A DNA stretch of 64,000 nucleotides from Qipengyuania proteolytica. GTDB lineage: Bacteria > Pseudomonadota > Alphaproteobacteria > Sphingomonadales > Sphingomonadaceae. Within the stretch, counting starts at the first letter, position 1; each line of letters begins with the position of its first letter. A model generated the notes under the pieces. It was not told the DNA's origin. It ran no database searches and saw only the letters and a list, made by a program, of their open reading frames with translations. Of the stretch, positions 44,477 through 55,375 are shown in pieces. A program made the translations under genes and the position numbers. The stretch is from NCBI RefSeq assembly GCF_019711565.1, contig NZ_JAIGNN010000001.1:496001-560000 (forward strand), in the 5' to 3' direction.

Positions 44477-46138
44477 ATGATCGCGACCGACCCGCCTGCC
44501 CCTGCCGCCCTGCCACCGCTCGACCGCCGCAGCCTCTTGAAGGGCGGGTTGTTTGGCGCGGGCCTCGCTGCGGCGCCGCTCTCGGCGCAGGCCGGCGGTC
44601 GCGGGTTCACGCATGGCGTGGCGAGCGGAGAGCCGGGTGTCGACAAGGTTATGCTGTGGACCCGCCATGTCGCCGACCAGGATGTCGCGCTCGAATACCA
44701 GGTGGCGGAAACCATCGATTTTGCCGACCCCGTTGCCGAAGGCAGTGCGATTGCGAAAGCCGGTTCCGACTGGTGCGCGAAATCGTGGGCGGACGGGCTG
44801 CGCGCCGGCACCTTCTACTATTATCGCTTCATCGCCCCCGATGGCACCACCTCCGACATCGGCCGGACGAAGACGCTTCCCGAAGGGCCGACCGAGCGGT
44901 TCCGCATGGCGGTATTCAGCTGTTCCAACATCGGGTTCGGCTGGTTCAACGCCTATGCCCATGCTGCCGAGGCGAACGAGTTCGACTGCGCGCTGCACCT
45001 CGGCGATTATGTCTACGAATACGGCCCGGACACCTATCCGGCACGCGAGCAGGCAGCGCGGCAGGCGCTGTTCCCCTCGCACGAACTGGTCGCGCTGGCG
45101 GATTATCGCGCACGGTTCGCGCAGTACCGGTCCGACGCCGACCTGCGGCGCCTGCACCAGCTCTACCCCGTGATCGCCGTGTGGGACGATCACGAGACGG
45201 CCAATGATTCGTGGGAAGGCGGCGCGGAAAACCACCAGCCCGATCGCGAAGGCGAGTGGTCGGCGCGCAAGGCCGCGGCGATGCAGGCCTATCGCGAGTG
45301 GATGCCGGTCTCGGACGAACCCTGGGCGCGCTACGACATCGGCGACCTCGCCACGCTCTACCGGCTCGAGACGCGCCTGACGGCGCGCGCGAAGCAGTTC
45401 AGCCTCGGCGAGATTCTGCGCACCGGTGGCGGAACGCCCGAAGAAGCGCAGGCGGCCATGGCCGCGTTCCGCGACGACGATTATCGCGACCCCGCCCGCG
45501 AGCTGCTCGGTGCGGCCCAGCAGGGCTGGCTGGCCGAAGGCCTAAAGGCTTCGACGGGAGCCGGCACGGTCTGGCAGGTGCTCGTCCAGCAGGTGCTGAT
45601 GGGCAATCTCGTCTCCTCGCCCACGCTCGCCGAGGCGCTGCCCAAGGACACGCCCGGCTATATCCGCCAGCGGGTGCTTGCGGGTGCCATGGCGGGTGCG
45701 GAGGGCGTGCCGTTCAACATGGACGCATGGGACGGCTATCCGGCGGCTCGCGCGCGGCTGTTCGAGGCCGCCCTGGCTGCCGATGCCAACCTCGTCAGCC
45801 TGGCGGGCGACACGCACAACGCCTGGGCCTTCGATCTCGACCTCGACGGAACCGCGGTGGGGGTCGAATTCGGTGGCCAGTCGGTGACCTCGCCGGGTAT
45901 GGAAGGCTACCTGCCGCAGATCCCGCCGGAGGCCTTCGCCCGCGACACCGTGGCCAACAACCGCCAGCTCCAGTGGATGGATTCCTCGCGCCGCGGCTAC
46001 ATGGCCGTGGAACTCACGCCGGGCAGTGCGACCAGCGAATACCGCTTCCTGTCCAGCGGGCGCGAAAAGGGCGCCGGCGTGGTCGCAACCAAGCGCGTCA
46101 CCACCCTCGCCGGCAGTCGCAAGCTTTCGGCGGGTTGA
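44477..46138 (+). CDS. phoD: PhoD-type alkaline phosphatase, Tat-exported
   Basis: 553 residues. N-terminal twin-arginine motif DRRSLLKGGLFGAG with a following Ala-rich segment ending AQA, so it is exported folded. PhoD core: GVASGEPGVDKVMLWTR, RMAVFSCSNIGFGWFN, LHLGDYVYEYG, YPVIAVWDDHETANDSW, and LAGDTHNAWAFDL, containing the Fe/Ca-binding Asp, Cys and His residues. Releases phosphate from phosphoesters in the periplasm. ATG at 44477 follows GAGGAG. The gene ends inside the putative thrS promoter. No Pho-box was recognised. Confidence 0.92.
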   Translation: MIATDPPAPAALPPLDRRSLLKGGLFGAGLAAAPLSAQAGGRGFTHGVASGEPGVDKVMLWTRHVADQDVALEYQVAETIDFADPVAEGSAIAKAGSDWCAKSWADGLRAGTFYYYRFIAPDGTTSDIGRTKTLPEGPTERFRMAVFSCSNIGFGWFNAYAHAAEANEFDCALHLGDYVYEYGPDTYPAREQAARQALFPSHELVALADYRARFAQYRSDADLRRLHQLYPVIAVWDDHETANDSWEGGAENHQPDREGEWSARKAAAMQAYREWMPVSDEPWARYDIGDLATLYRLETRLTARAKQFSLGEILRTGGGTPEEAQAAMAAFRDDDYRDPARELLGAAQQGWLAEGLKASTGAGTVWQVLVQQVLMGNLVSSPTLAEALPKDTPGYIRQRVLAGAMAGAEGVPFNMDAWDGYPAARARLFEAALAADANLVSLAGDTHNAWAFDLDLDGTAVGVEFGGQSVTSPGMEGYLPQIPPEAFARDTVANNRQLQWMDSSRRGYMAVELTPGSATSEYRFLSSGREKGAGVVATKRVTTLAGSRKLSAG

Positions 46139-46163
46139 GAAATTAACCGCGCGGCGCTATCTC
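46135..46163 (+). promoter_or_regulatory. Putative promoter of the thrS leader transcript
   Basis: TTGAGA (46135-46140) and TATCTC (46158-46163) are separated by exactly 17 bases. The -35 overlaps the phoD stop codon. The expected transcription start, six to eight bases after the -10, falls at about 46169-46171, where the leader peptide's ATG begins. A transcript starting there would be leaderless. Confidence 0.6.
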
Positions 46164-46170
46164 GCCGCTG

Positions 46171-46242
46171 ATGACGCAGATGGGCCTCACGACCACGACT
46201 ACCACCACCCCGGCGCTCCGGGGGCGGTCGGTCGCGGCATAA
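46171..46242 (+). CDS. Seven-threonine leader peptide controlling thrS
   Basis: 23 codons from ATG at 46171 to TAA at 46240-46242. It begins M-T-Q-M-G-L, followed by seven consecutive Thr codons (ACG, ACC, ACG, ACT, ACC, ACC, ACC at 46189-46209) and ends P-A-L-R-G-R-S-V-A-A. Runs of the cognate codon are the mark of attenuator leaders. There is no ribosome site before the ATG, but the putative promoter puts the transcript start at or next to it, as known for the leaderless trpL of Sinorhizobium. Stalling for lack of charged tRNA-Thr would regulate thrS, which starts 219 bases downstream. Confidence 0.85.
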   Translation: MTQMGLTTTTTTTPALRGRSVAA

Positions 46243-46275
46243 GCGCACCACCGCCGCCCGGTTTCGGGCGGTCGG
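46208..46275 (+). promoter_or_regulatory. Attenuator-type alternative hairpins between leader and thrS
   Basis: Four pairing segments are seen: 1 CCCCGG (46208-46213), 2 CCGGGGGCGG (46218-46227), 3 CCGCCCG (46254-46260), 4 CGGGCGG (46265-46271). Segments 1 and 2 form a six-base stem that overlaps the end of the Thr codons; 2 and 3 can pair GGGCGG with CCGCCC; 3 and 4 form a seven-base stem with loop GTTT, extendable by CCG/CGG past a bulged T and followed only by a short TTT. This is the classic 1-2, 2-3, 3-4 layout. The weak T tract means termination strength is uncertain. Confidence 0.65.
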
Positions 46276-46315
46276 CGTTTCCTCCCGAAATCGGTTCTTC
46301 GACGGGGCGGTGCCA

Positions 46316-46379
46316 GCCCTCTCCCCCTCCCGGCCACCCGACAGGATAATTCCATGGGTGGCCGGGAGGGGGAGAGGGC
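46316..46379. repeat. Perfect 24-base inverted repeat in the thrS 5' region
   Basis: Left arm 46316-46339 (starting GCCCTCTCCCCC) and right arm 46356-46379 (ending GGGGGAGAGGGC) are fully complementary around a 16-base loop containing GGATAATTCCAT. There is no T tract after it, so it is not an ordinary terminator. It could be a repeated palindromic element of the genome or a second stem of the thrS leader RNA. It ends 82 bases before the thrS start. Confidence 0.85.
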
Positions 46380-46461
46380 CGGCGCCGCCACAAACCAAAA
46401 ACGCCGCTTCAAGCGCGTGCCCCTTTGTGTCATGGGCGCGCGCAAGGAAACGGATGAGACG

Positions 46462-48480
46462 ATGACGGAACTGCTCAAGATCAGCCTGCCCGATGGTTCG
46501 GTGCGCGAAATGGAACCGGGCTCGACGCCCGCCGATGTCGCCGCCGCGATCGGACCGGGCCTCGCCAAGGCCGCCATCGCTGCGCGCGTCGATGGCGAAT
46601 TGCGGGACATCAACCGGCCCTTCGAAGGCGATGCCGAGCTGGCGCTGGTGACCAGCCGGGACGAAGAGGACGCGCTCGAACTCGCGCGCCATGATTTCGC
46701 GCATGTACTGGCCGAAGCTGTCCAGTCGCTCTTCCCCGGCACGCAGATCACCTTCGGTCCGGCGACGGACGACGGCTTCTATTACGATGTGAAAGCGCCC
46801 GATACGCGCGAGCCGTTCTCCATGGACGACCTCCCCGCGATCGAGGAGGAAATGCGCCGCATCATCAGGGCCGACAAGCCACTGACGCGCGAAGTCTGGA
46901 GCCGCCAGCAGCTGATCGACAAGTGGGAAGCCGAAGGCGAGGTCTTCAAGGCCGAATGGGCGAAGGAATTGCCCGAAGGCGAGGAACTCACGGTCTATCG
47001 TTCGGGCGAGGACTGGCTCGACATGTGCCGAGGCCCGCACCTTGCCAGCACGGGCAAGCTCGACCCCGATGCCTTCAAGCTGATGCGCGTTGCCGGGGCC
47101 TACTGGCGCGGCGACCAGAAGAATGCGCAGCTAACGCGCATCTACGGCACCGGCTGGCTCAACAAGAAGCAATTAAATGCGCACCTCACGCGCCTGGAAG
47201 AAGCCGCCAAGCGCGACCACCGCAAGCTGGGGCGCGAAATGGACCTGTTCCACTTGCAGGAAGAGGCGCATGGCAGCGTTTTCTGGCACCCCAAGGGCTA
47301 TCGCATCTGGCGCGAGCTCGAGGCCTACATGCGCCGCAAGATGGACGGCGCGGGCTATCGCGAGATCAAGACGCCGCAGCTGATGGACGTGCGTCAGTGG
47401 ACCCAGTCGGGCCACTGGGGGAAGTATGCCGAGAACATGTTCGCGGTCCCTGACATCGTGCCCGAGGTGGACGATAGCGGCGCGGCTTCGGCCCATCCCA
47501 AGGTGGCGGACGACGCCGACTGGATGGCGATCAAGCCAATGAACTGCCCGGCGCACGTGCTGGTCTTCAAGCAGGGCATCACCTCCTATCGCGACCTGCC
47601 GATCCGGCTGGGCGAAATGGGCTGCTGCCACCGCAACGAGCCGCATGGCGCGCTCCATGGCCTGATGCGCGTGCGCCAGTTCACGCAGGACGATGCGCAT
47701 ATCTTCTGCACTGAGACTCAGGTGGTCGAAGAGGTTCGCGCCTTCTGCAAGCTGGCGGAAAGCGTCTACAAGGACTTCGGCTTCACCTTCGCGATCAAGC
47801 TCGCGCTGCGCCCCGAAAAGCGGCTCGGCAGCGATGCCGACTGGGACAAGGCCGAACAGGAGCTGCGCGACGCCGTGCGCGAAGCTGGCATGATGAGCGA
47901 GGACTTCGGCTGGGAGGAACTGCCCGGCGAAGGCGCCTTCTACGCGCCCAAGCTCGAATGGCACTTGACCGATGCGATCGGCCGCACCTGGCAGGTCGGC
48001 ACGATCCAGGGCGACCGCGTGCTGCCCGAACGGCTCGACGCGAGCTACATCGGCGAAGATGGCGAGAAGCACCGCCCGGTCATGCTGCACCGCGCGATCT
48101 TCGGCAGCTACGAGCGCTTCATCGGCATCCTGATCGAACACTACGCGGGGCGTATGCCCGTCTGGCTCGCCCCGGTGCAGGCAGTGGTCGCGACGATCGT
48201 TTCGGACGCGGACGACTACGCGAAGGAAGCGGTGGCCAAGCTGGAGGCCGCGGGCATCCGCGTGGAAAGCGACCTCAGGAACGAGAAGATCAACTACAAG
48301 GTGCGCGAACACAGCCACGCCAAGGTCCCGCACCTGCTGGTGGTCGGCAATCGCGAGGCCGAGGAAGGCACGGTCGCGGTCCGCACGCTCGGCGAGCAGC
48401 ACCAGAGGGTGATGCCGCTCGACGAAGCGATCGCCATGCTCAAGGCAGAGGCTACCCCGCCCGACCTGCGCGAGGGCTGA
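46462..48480 (+). CDS. thrS: Threonyl-tRNA synthetase
   Basis: 672 residues, charges tRNA-Thr. N-terminal TGS domain (about 1-60: [23 protein letters not shown]), editing/second additional domain with [17 protein letters not shown] and the CRGPHL zinc motif, catalytic class II core with [11 protein letters not shown] and RMGE-type segment [15 protein letters not shown], and C-terminal anticodon domain [14 protein letters not shown]. Upstream in-frame ATGs lie in the inverted repeat region and were rejected; TELLKIS matches the family start. Regulation by the leader peptide and hairpins at 46171-46275 is strongly suggested. Confidence 0.97.
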   Translation: MTELLKISLPDGSVREMEPGSTPADVAAAIGPGLAKAAIAARVDGELRDINRPFEGDAELALVTSRDEEDALELARHDFAHVLAEAVQSLFPGTQITFGPATDDGFYYDVKAPDTREPFSMDDLPAIEEEMRRIIRADKPLTREVWSRQQLIDKWEAEGEVFKAEWAKELPEGEELTVYRSGEDWLDMCRGPHLASTGKLDPDAFKLMRVAGAYWRGDQKNAQLTRIYGTGWLNKKQLNAHLTRLEEAAKRDHRKLGREMDLFHLQEEAHGSVFWHPKGYRIWRELEAYMRRKMDGAGYREIKTPQLMDVRQWTQSGHWGKYAENMFAVPDIVPEVDDSGAASAHPKVADDADWMAIKPMNCPAHVLVFKQGITSYRDLPIRLGEMGCCHRNEPHGALHGLMRVRQFTQDDAHIFCTETQVVEEVRAFCKLAESVYKDFGFTFAIKLALRPEKRLGSDADWDKAEQELRDAVREAGMMSEDFGWEELPGEGAFYAPKLEWHLTDAIGRTWQVGTIQGDRVLPERLDASYIGEDGEKHRPVMLHRAIFGSYERFIGILIEHYAGRMPVWLAPVQAVVATIVSDADDYAKEAVAKLEAAGIRVESDLRNEKINYKVREHSHAKVPHLLVVGNREAEEGTVAVRTLGEQHQRVMPLDEAIAMLKAEATPPDLREG

Positions 48481-48487
48481 TCGCGCG

Positions 48488-49234
48488 ATGGACCTGCTGG
48501 CTGGCTACGGCACGGCGGCCATAGTCGCCGCCCTGCTTGCCGCCTTCGGCTCGGCCTTCGTGCGCGGGCTGACGGGGTTCGGCATGGCCATCCTCATCGT
48601 GCCGGTGCTGGCGCTGGCCCTGTCGCCCGTCGATGCGGTTTTGCTGACCAACTTCCTCTCGGTCTTCATCGGCCTGTCGGAAATCCGCCGCCTGCTGCGC
48701 GAAGCGGAGCGGTCCGCCTGGGCGATCATTGCGCTGGTTGCGGTGACGACGCCGCTGGGGCTGTACCTCCTCAGCGTGACGACGCCGGACATCGCCCGCG
48801 TCGTCATCGCCTTCATCGCGCTGTCGGCCTTCTTCGCCATCCTTCTGCCGCGACGCGGCGCGCTGGACCATCATCCGGCGACGACGGCCGGGGTCGGCGT
48901 GCTGAGCGGGCTGATGACGGGCTATGCGGGCATGCCGGGGCCGCCGGTCGTGCCCTATTACGTCGGACGCGACATCCCGCGCGAGACCGCCAAGGCGTCG
49001 ATGCTGCTGATCTTCACCTGCGCGTCCAGCACGGGCCTGGTGAGCGGCGCAGCGATCGGCGTGCTCGACTGGCGGCTCGTGCCGCTCGCCGTGTTGCTGT
49101 TTCCTGCGGTGCTATTCGGTAACTGGCTGGGCAACCGGGCTTCGGGCCGGATCGAGGACCGGACCTGGCGCATCTGTGTCGGCGTGGTCCTCGGCGGCGC
49201 AGCCTTGGCGGCCCTGTGGAAGGCGTTCGGCTGA
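48488..49234 (+). CDS. TauE/SafE-family sulfite/anion exporter
   Basis: 248 residues, about eight membrane segments in two related halves. FGSAFVRGLTGFGMAILIVPVLAL and LSGLMTGYAGMPGPPVVPYYVG are the paired family motifs, the second with GMPGPP. Exports sulfite, sulfoacetate or related small anions. It starts seven bases after thrS and may be read through from it. Substrate unknown. Confidence 0.9.
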   Translation: MDLLAGYGTAAIVAALLAAFGSAFVRGLTGFGMAILIVPVLALALSPVDAVLLTNFLSVFIGLSEIRRLLREAERSAWAIIALVAVTTPLGLYLLSVTTPDIARVVIAFIALSAFFAILLPRRGALDHHPATTAGVGVLSGLMTGYAGMPGPPVVPYYVGRDIPRETAKASMLLIFTCASSTGLVSGAAIGVLDWRLVPLAVLLFPAVLFGNWLGNRASGRIEDRTWRICVGVVLGGAALAALWKAFG

Positions 49235-49239
49235 GCCCG

Positions 49240-49368
49240 TCAGAAGGGCAGCACAGGTCCGGCCAGGATCAGTGCGAGGCCGCATCCGCTCACGATCAGC
49301 GCGCGCGCGATCTCCATCCCCGGAAGCGGGGCGACATGCGTACGGGCGAGAGCGATAGCCTTGGCCAT
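49240..49368 (-). CDS. 42-residue ORF with one hydrophobic segment
   Basis: ATG at 49368, stop at 49240, five bases from the end of the convergent TauE-like gene. The peptide begins MAKAIALARTHVAPLPG and ends with a 25-residue hydrophobic stretch (ALIVSGCGLALILAGPVL). A possible GGAGA ribosome site lies 11-13 bases upstream, which is far. No family recognised, so it is only a candidate gene. Confidence 0.35.
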   Translation of the reverse strand: MAKAIALARTHVAPLPGMEIARALIVSGCGLALILAGPVLPF

Positions 49369-49402
49369 GGGGCCATTCTCCGCCCAAATCACTAACGAAG
49401 CG

Positions 49403-50395
49403 TTAAAGAATCGCGCGGACCGCAGGCATCTGCTGGCTGGCACAGTGGAATCCGCCGCCGCCCGCCAGCACGGCATCGCCCGGCAGGCCGACGGTCGCGC
49501 GGTCGGGGAAGAGCTTGGCGATGGCCGCAACCCCCTCTTCGTCATACGGGCTGCCGAAGGTCGGCACCACGACGAGATGGCTGGTGATCGCGAAATTGAC
49601 GTAGCTGGCGGGCTCGACGTGGTCGCCGCTGGTGACGAGGCCGGGCGACGGCACCTCTTTCACCGTCACTCCGGCTGCCTCGGCACGCCGTTTCGCATCG
49701 GCATAGATCGCGGCATTCGGATCGTTGCTGCCGGTCGCGCGCGGCAGGCAGAGCGTGTTGGGACCCACGAAGCGCGCGAGATTGTCGACATGGCCATCGG
49801 TGTGATCGTTGACCAGCCCGTCGCCGAGCCACAGCACGCGGGTGAAGCCGAGGTCACCCATGAGTCGCGCCTCGATTTCCTCGCGTGAGAGCTGCGGATT
49901 GCGGTTGGGGTTGAGCAGGCATTGCTCGGTCGTGACGACGAGGCCGGTGCCGTCGCCGTCGATCGCGCCGCCTTCCAGGATCCAGTCGCAGACCTCGAGC
50001 GGAAGGCCGGCATCCTCGGCGAGCTGCGCCCCGACCGTCTGGTCGCCCTCCATCAAATACTTCCCGCCCCAGCCGTTGAAGCCGAACCGGCGCGCCGAGC
50101 GGTGACCCTGCGCATCGGCCAGCACCAGCGGGCCGGTGTCGCGCAGCCAGACGTCCCCATAAGTCCGGCGCTCCAGCTTGACGCCACCCGTTACCAGTTG
50201 CCGCGCGCGGGCCTCGTTCGCCCCGTCGCGCACCAGCAGGCGCACTTCCTGCCCGCTCTCGGCGACGGCATTGGCGAAGGCCGCGATCTGCTCCTGCGCG
50301 CGCGGAAGCACCGCGGGCCATTCGTCGGCGTCGTGCGGGAAGCCGATCCACAGCCAGTCCTGCGGCGCCCACTCGGGCGGCATCCTCATGGTCAT
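49403..50395 (-). CDS. aguA: Agmatine deiminase (peptidyl-arginine deiminase family)
   Basis: 330 residues from ATG at 50395, with GGAGAG seven bases before; an earlier ATG at 50422 overlaps the stop of the M28 gene (TGATG) and would add nine residues. Hydrolyses agmatine to N-carbamoylputrescine in polyamine synthesis. Catalytic motifs: WLRDTGPLVL, WILEGGAIDGDG, NDHTDGHVDNLARF and the nucleophile GGGGFHCASQQMP near the C-terminus. Length is slightly below the usual 360-370, as in many proteobacterial members. Confidence 0.93.
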   Translation of the reverse strand: MTMRMPPEWAPQDWLWIGFPHDADEWPAVLPRAQEQIAAFANAVAESGQEVRLLVRDGANEARARQLVTGGVKLERRTYGDVWLRDTGPLVLADAQGHRSARRFGFNGWGGKYLMEGDQTVGAQLAEDAGLPLEVCDWILEGGAIDGDGTGLVVTTEQCLLNPNRNPQLSREEIEARLMGDLGFTRVLWLGDGLVNDHTDGHVDNLARFVGPNTLCLPRATGSNDPNAAIYADAKRRAEAAGVTVKEVPSPGLVTSGDHVEPASYVNFAITSHLVVVPTFGSPYDEEGVAAIAKLFPDRATVGLPGDAVLAGGGGFHCASQQMPAVRAIL

Positions 50396-50421
50396 GGATC
50401 GGCTCTCCGGGTGGCCAGTCA

Positions 50422-52122
<1,701 letters not shown>

Positions 52123-52226
52123 CGGGGGTCCTCTCGTGTGACTGATCGTGTTGCGCGCGCTTCTTGCAGCATGGCGGCAGAAGGGCAAGCTTGCGCGTGG
52201 CAGGCTGCGGCGGCAGGAGAGTGGCG

Positions 52227-54908
52227 ATGGATGCCGACTGGACCTCAGCCCTCGCCCGGGCCCGTGCGCATGCGCCGTTTCTTGCGCGGGCGCTGGAGCG
52301 GCGCGGCGATCTTGCCGCCATGCTAGAGCGCGGCGAGGGCGATGCGGCACTAGTGGCGGCGAAGGGAGAGCAGCAGGGTGACGTCGCGGCGGCGCTGCGG
52401 CGCGAACGGCTGGGCCTCGCGCTGGTGCTGGCGGTGGGCGACCTCGCCGGAGCCTTCGACCTGGGCAAGGTCATGCGCGAGCTGTCGACCTTCGCGGACC
52501 GGGCGCTGCATGCCGCCATCGGTGCCGCGATCGCCCGGCGCGTGGAGGAGGCACCGAACGAGGGCATGATCGGTCTCGCGTTGGGCAAGCACGGCGCGGG
52601 CGAGCTCAACTATTCCTCCGACATCGACCCGATCCTGCTGTTCGATCCCGAGACTTTGCCGCGCCGCGAGCGCGACGAACCGGGGGAGGCGGCGCAGCGT
52701 TACGCCCGCGAGGTCGTACGGCTGCTGTCGGAAGTCACGGCGGAGGGTTATGTCTTTCGCGTCGACCTGCGACTGCGCCCGGCGTCGGAAGTGAGCCCGC
52801 TCGCATTGTCGGTGAACGCGGCGACATCGCATTACGAAAGCTCGGCACTGGCGTGGGAGCGGGCGGCTTTCATTCGCGCGCGCGCCTGTGCGGGGGACAT
52901 CGCGGCGGGGGAGGCCTTCCTCGACCACATCCGGCCTTTCGTGTGGCGCCGCAGCCTCGATTTCGGGGCGATCGACGAGATCCGGCGCCTCACCCGGCGC
53001 ATCCGCGACAAGCAGAGCGGGCCGGCTGCGCCCGAACCCGGCTACAATCTCAAGCTCGGCCGTGGCGGGATCCGCGAAATCGAGTTCTTCGCCCAGACGC
53101 ACCAGCTGATCCACGGCGGGCGCGACCCTTCGCTCAGGGTGCGGGGGACACGGGCGGCACTCGACGCGCTGGCGGCAACGGGTCGCATTTCGCCGCAGGA
53201 CGCGCGCGTGCTGGGCGAGAGCTACGATATGCTGCGCACGATCGAACACCGGCTGCAGATGGTGCAGGACAACCAGACGCATTCGCTCCCCGCGGGCGAG
53301 GCGCTGGACAATGTCGCACGGCTGCACGGCCTTGCCGGCGGCCCGGCGCTGATCGACTTGCTGCGTGACGTCACGACGCCGGTTGGCGAACGTTTTGACG
53401 CCCTGCTCGACGAGGACCGCGTGTCGGTTCCGGGTCACGCGCTGCACGTTGACGGCGGGGGCGCCGCTCTTGCTCAGGTGCCCGAGGCCGTGTCCGCGCG
53501 CGTCTCTGCATGGACCGACGGACGCTATCCGCCGCTGCGGAGCCCGGCGGCGCTCTCTGCCTTCGATGCAATCCGGCCCGAACTGCTACACTCGATCGCA
53601 GTCTCCCCCGATCCCGAGCAGACGATGGCGCGCTGGGAGACGCTGCTCGGCCGGCTGTCGAGCGCGATCAACCTGTTCCGCCTGCTCGAGGCGCGGCCCG
53701 GCCTGTTCGACCTGCTGGCCAATTGCCTCACCCTCGCCCCCCCGCTGGCGGACGAACTCTCGCGGCGGCCCGAGCTGCTCGACGCGCTGATCGACCGGAC
53801 CGCGCTGGACCTGCCGGGCGACGTCGATGCCCTCGTGGCGGCGATGGCGCAGCGCGAGCGCGGCGATTCCTACGAGGACCGGCTCGACCGCATCCGGATC
53901 GTCACCGGCGAGGCGCGCTTCGCGCTCGGCGTCCAGCTGATCGAGGCGGCGCAGGACCCGCTGGCCGTGGCCGAGGGCCTGTCTCGCACCGCCGAGGCTG
54001 CGCTCAGGGTCGCGCTGGCCGCGGCGGAGGAGGAATTCGCCGCGAAACATGGCAGGATCGCGGGGGCCGAACTGCTGATCCTCGGCCTCGGCCGGCTCGG
54101 CGGGGGATTGCTGACCCACGCTTCCGATCTCGACATCATCTACCTCTTCACCGGCTCGCACGATGCCGAATCCGACGGCGAGCGCCCGCTCGGCGCGACG
54201 CTTTATTTCAACCGCCTCGCCCAGCGCGTCACCGCCGCGCTCAGCGTGCCGACCGCGCAGGGCGCCCTGTACGAGGTGGACACGCGGCTCAGGCCGCAAG
54301 GCGCGCAGGGTCCGCTTGCGGTCAGCGTCGAGAGTTTCGCGCGCTACCAGCGGGAGGATGCCTGGACCTGGGAGCATATGGCGCTCGAGCGCGCGCGTGT
54401 GCTCGCAGGTAGCGAGGCGGCGTGCGAAGAGCTTGCCGCTGTCGTGACGGCGATCCTGATGCAGGAGCGCGATCCGGCCAAACTGCGCGCCGACGTCCTG
54501 ACGATGCGCGCCGAGATGGCGCGGCACAAGCGGGCCAAGGGACCGCTCGACGCCAAGCTGCTGCGCGGCGGGCTGGTCGACGTCGAATTCCTCGTCCACT
54601 TCCTGCAACTCAGGCATCGCACCGCGCTGACGCCGCATCTGGGTGACGCCATTGCGCAGCTGGTGGAGGCAGGGCACCTTCCGGAAAGCCTCATCGCCGC
54701 GCGCGACTTGATGACGCGGCTGCTGGTGGGTACGCGCCTGCTTGCGCCCGACCTCGCGCGGCCCAGCGACGCGGCAGCGGCGATCCTCGCGCGGCAGAGC
54801 GGATGTGCGGATTACAACTGCCTGACCGACCGGCTGGCTGCGGCGCGGCGTGACGTCGCGGCAGCATGGCAGGACGTGTTCGGCGAGAGACTGGAGATGG
54901 ACGAATGA
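52227..54908 (+). CDS. glnE: Bifunctional glutamine synthetase adenylyltransferase/deadenylase
   Basis: 893 residues from ATG at 52227, preceded by AGGAGAG. Controls glutamine synthetase by adding or removing AMP. The N-terminal deadenylase nucleotidyltransferase has LGKHGAGELNYSSDIDPILLFD with the two Asp; the C-terminal adenylylase has LGRLGGGLLTHASDLDIIYLF. Helical GlnD-UR-like parts follow each: GRGGIREIEFFAQTHQL and LRGGLVDVEFLVHFLQL. Length is typical. Its stop overlaps the bcp start (ATGA). Confidence 0.96.
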   Translation: MDADWTSALARARAHAPFLARALERRGDLAAMLERGEGDAALVAAKGEQQGDVAAALRRERLGLALVLAVGDLAGAFDLGKVMRELSTFADRALHAAIGAAIARRVEEAPNEGMIGLALGKHGAGELNYSSDIDPILLFDPETLPRRERDEPGEAAQRYAREVVRLLSEVTAEGYVFRVDLRLRPASEVSPLALSVNAATSHYESSALAWERAAFIRARACAGDIAAGEAFLDHIRPFVWRRSLDFGAIDEIRRLTRRIRDKQSGPAAPEPGYNLKLGRGGIREIEFFAQTHQLIHGGRDPSLRVRGTRAALDALAATGRISPQDARVLGESYDMLRTIEHRLQMVQDNQTHSLPAGEALDNVARLHGLAGGPALIDLLRDVTTPVGERFDALLDEDRVSVPGHALHVDGGGAALAQVPEAVSARVSAWTDGRYPPLRSPAALSAFDAIRPELLHSIAVSPDPEQTMARWETLLGRLSSAINLFRLLEARPGLFDLLANCLTLAPPLADELSRRPELLDALIDRTALDLPGDVDALVAAMAQRERGDSYEDRLDRIRIVTGEARFALGVQLIEAAQDPLAVAEGLSRTAEAALRVALAAAEEEFAAKHGRIAGAELLILGLGRLGGGLLTHASDLDIIYLFTGSHDAESDGERPLGATLYFNRLAQRVTAALSVPTAQGALYEVDTRLRPQGAQGPLAVSVESFARYQREDAWTWEHMALERARVLAGSEAACEELAAVVTAILMQERDPAKLRADVLTMRAEMARHKRAKGPLDAKLLRGGLVDVEFLVHFLQLRHRTALTPHLGDAIAQLVEAGHLPESLIAARDLMTRLLVGTRLLAPDLARPSDAAAAILARQSGCADYNCLTDRLAAARRDVAAAWQDVFGERLEMDE

Positions 54909-55375
54909 GCAAGACCCCCGGCGAAGGCGACCCGATGCCCGACATCGCGATGGAAACTCCGGATGGCGGCACCGTGCGCCCGTCCGACTTCAAGGGAAAG
55001 AGGGCGGTGATCTTCTTCTACCCCAAGGACAATACGCCCGGCTGCACGACGGAAGCGAAGGATTTCACCGCCCTGAAGCCCGAGTTCGACAAGGCGGGTG
55101 TGGCGCTGCTCGGCGTCAGCAAGGATTCGGCGAAGAAGCACCTGAACTTCATCGCCAAGCATGACCTCACGGTCGATCTGGCAACCGATGCCGAGGAGGG
55201 CGGCCTCTCGGATGCACTCGGCGTGTGGACCGAAAAGCAGATGTACGGAAAGACCTACATGGGTATGGTCCGCTCGACCTACCTGCTCGCCGAGGACGGC
55301 ACGATCGCGCGCATCTGGCCCAAGGTGAAGGTCAAGGGCCACGCCGAGGAGGTGCTCGAGGCCGCGCGCGGCTGA
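54905..55375 (+). CDS. bcp: Thioredoxin-dependent peroxiredoxin, Bcp/PrxQ type, one Cys
   Basis: 156 residues, reduces peroxides. The peroxidatic Cys is C47 in NTPGCTTEAKDF, preceded by KGKRAVIFFYPKD. It is the only Cys in the protein: the position five residues on (52), which carries the resolving Cys in E. coli BCP, is Lys. It must therefore work as a 1-Cys enzyme or use a partner thiol. The start overlaps glnE and the stop overlaps the DUF455 gene. Confidence 0.95.
   Translation: MSKTPGEGDPMPDIAMETPDGGTVRPSDFKGKRAVIFFYPKDNTPGCTTEAKDFTALKPEFDKAGVALLGVSKDSAKKHLNFIAKHDLTVDLATDAEEGGLSDALGVWTEKQMYGKTYMGMVRSTYLLAEDGTIARIWPKVKVKGHAEEVLEAARG

Noticed and set aside
46316..46379. Rho-independent terminator at the inverted repeat
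   Set aside because: The stem is perfect but no T tract follows either arm, so it is reported as a repeat.
46354..46461. N-terminal extension of thrS from the ATG in the inverted repeat loop
   Set aside because: The extra 36 residues are encoded by the repeat arm and match no synthetase; the family start is at 46462.
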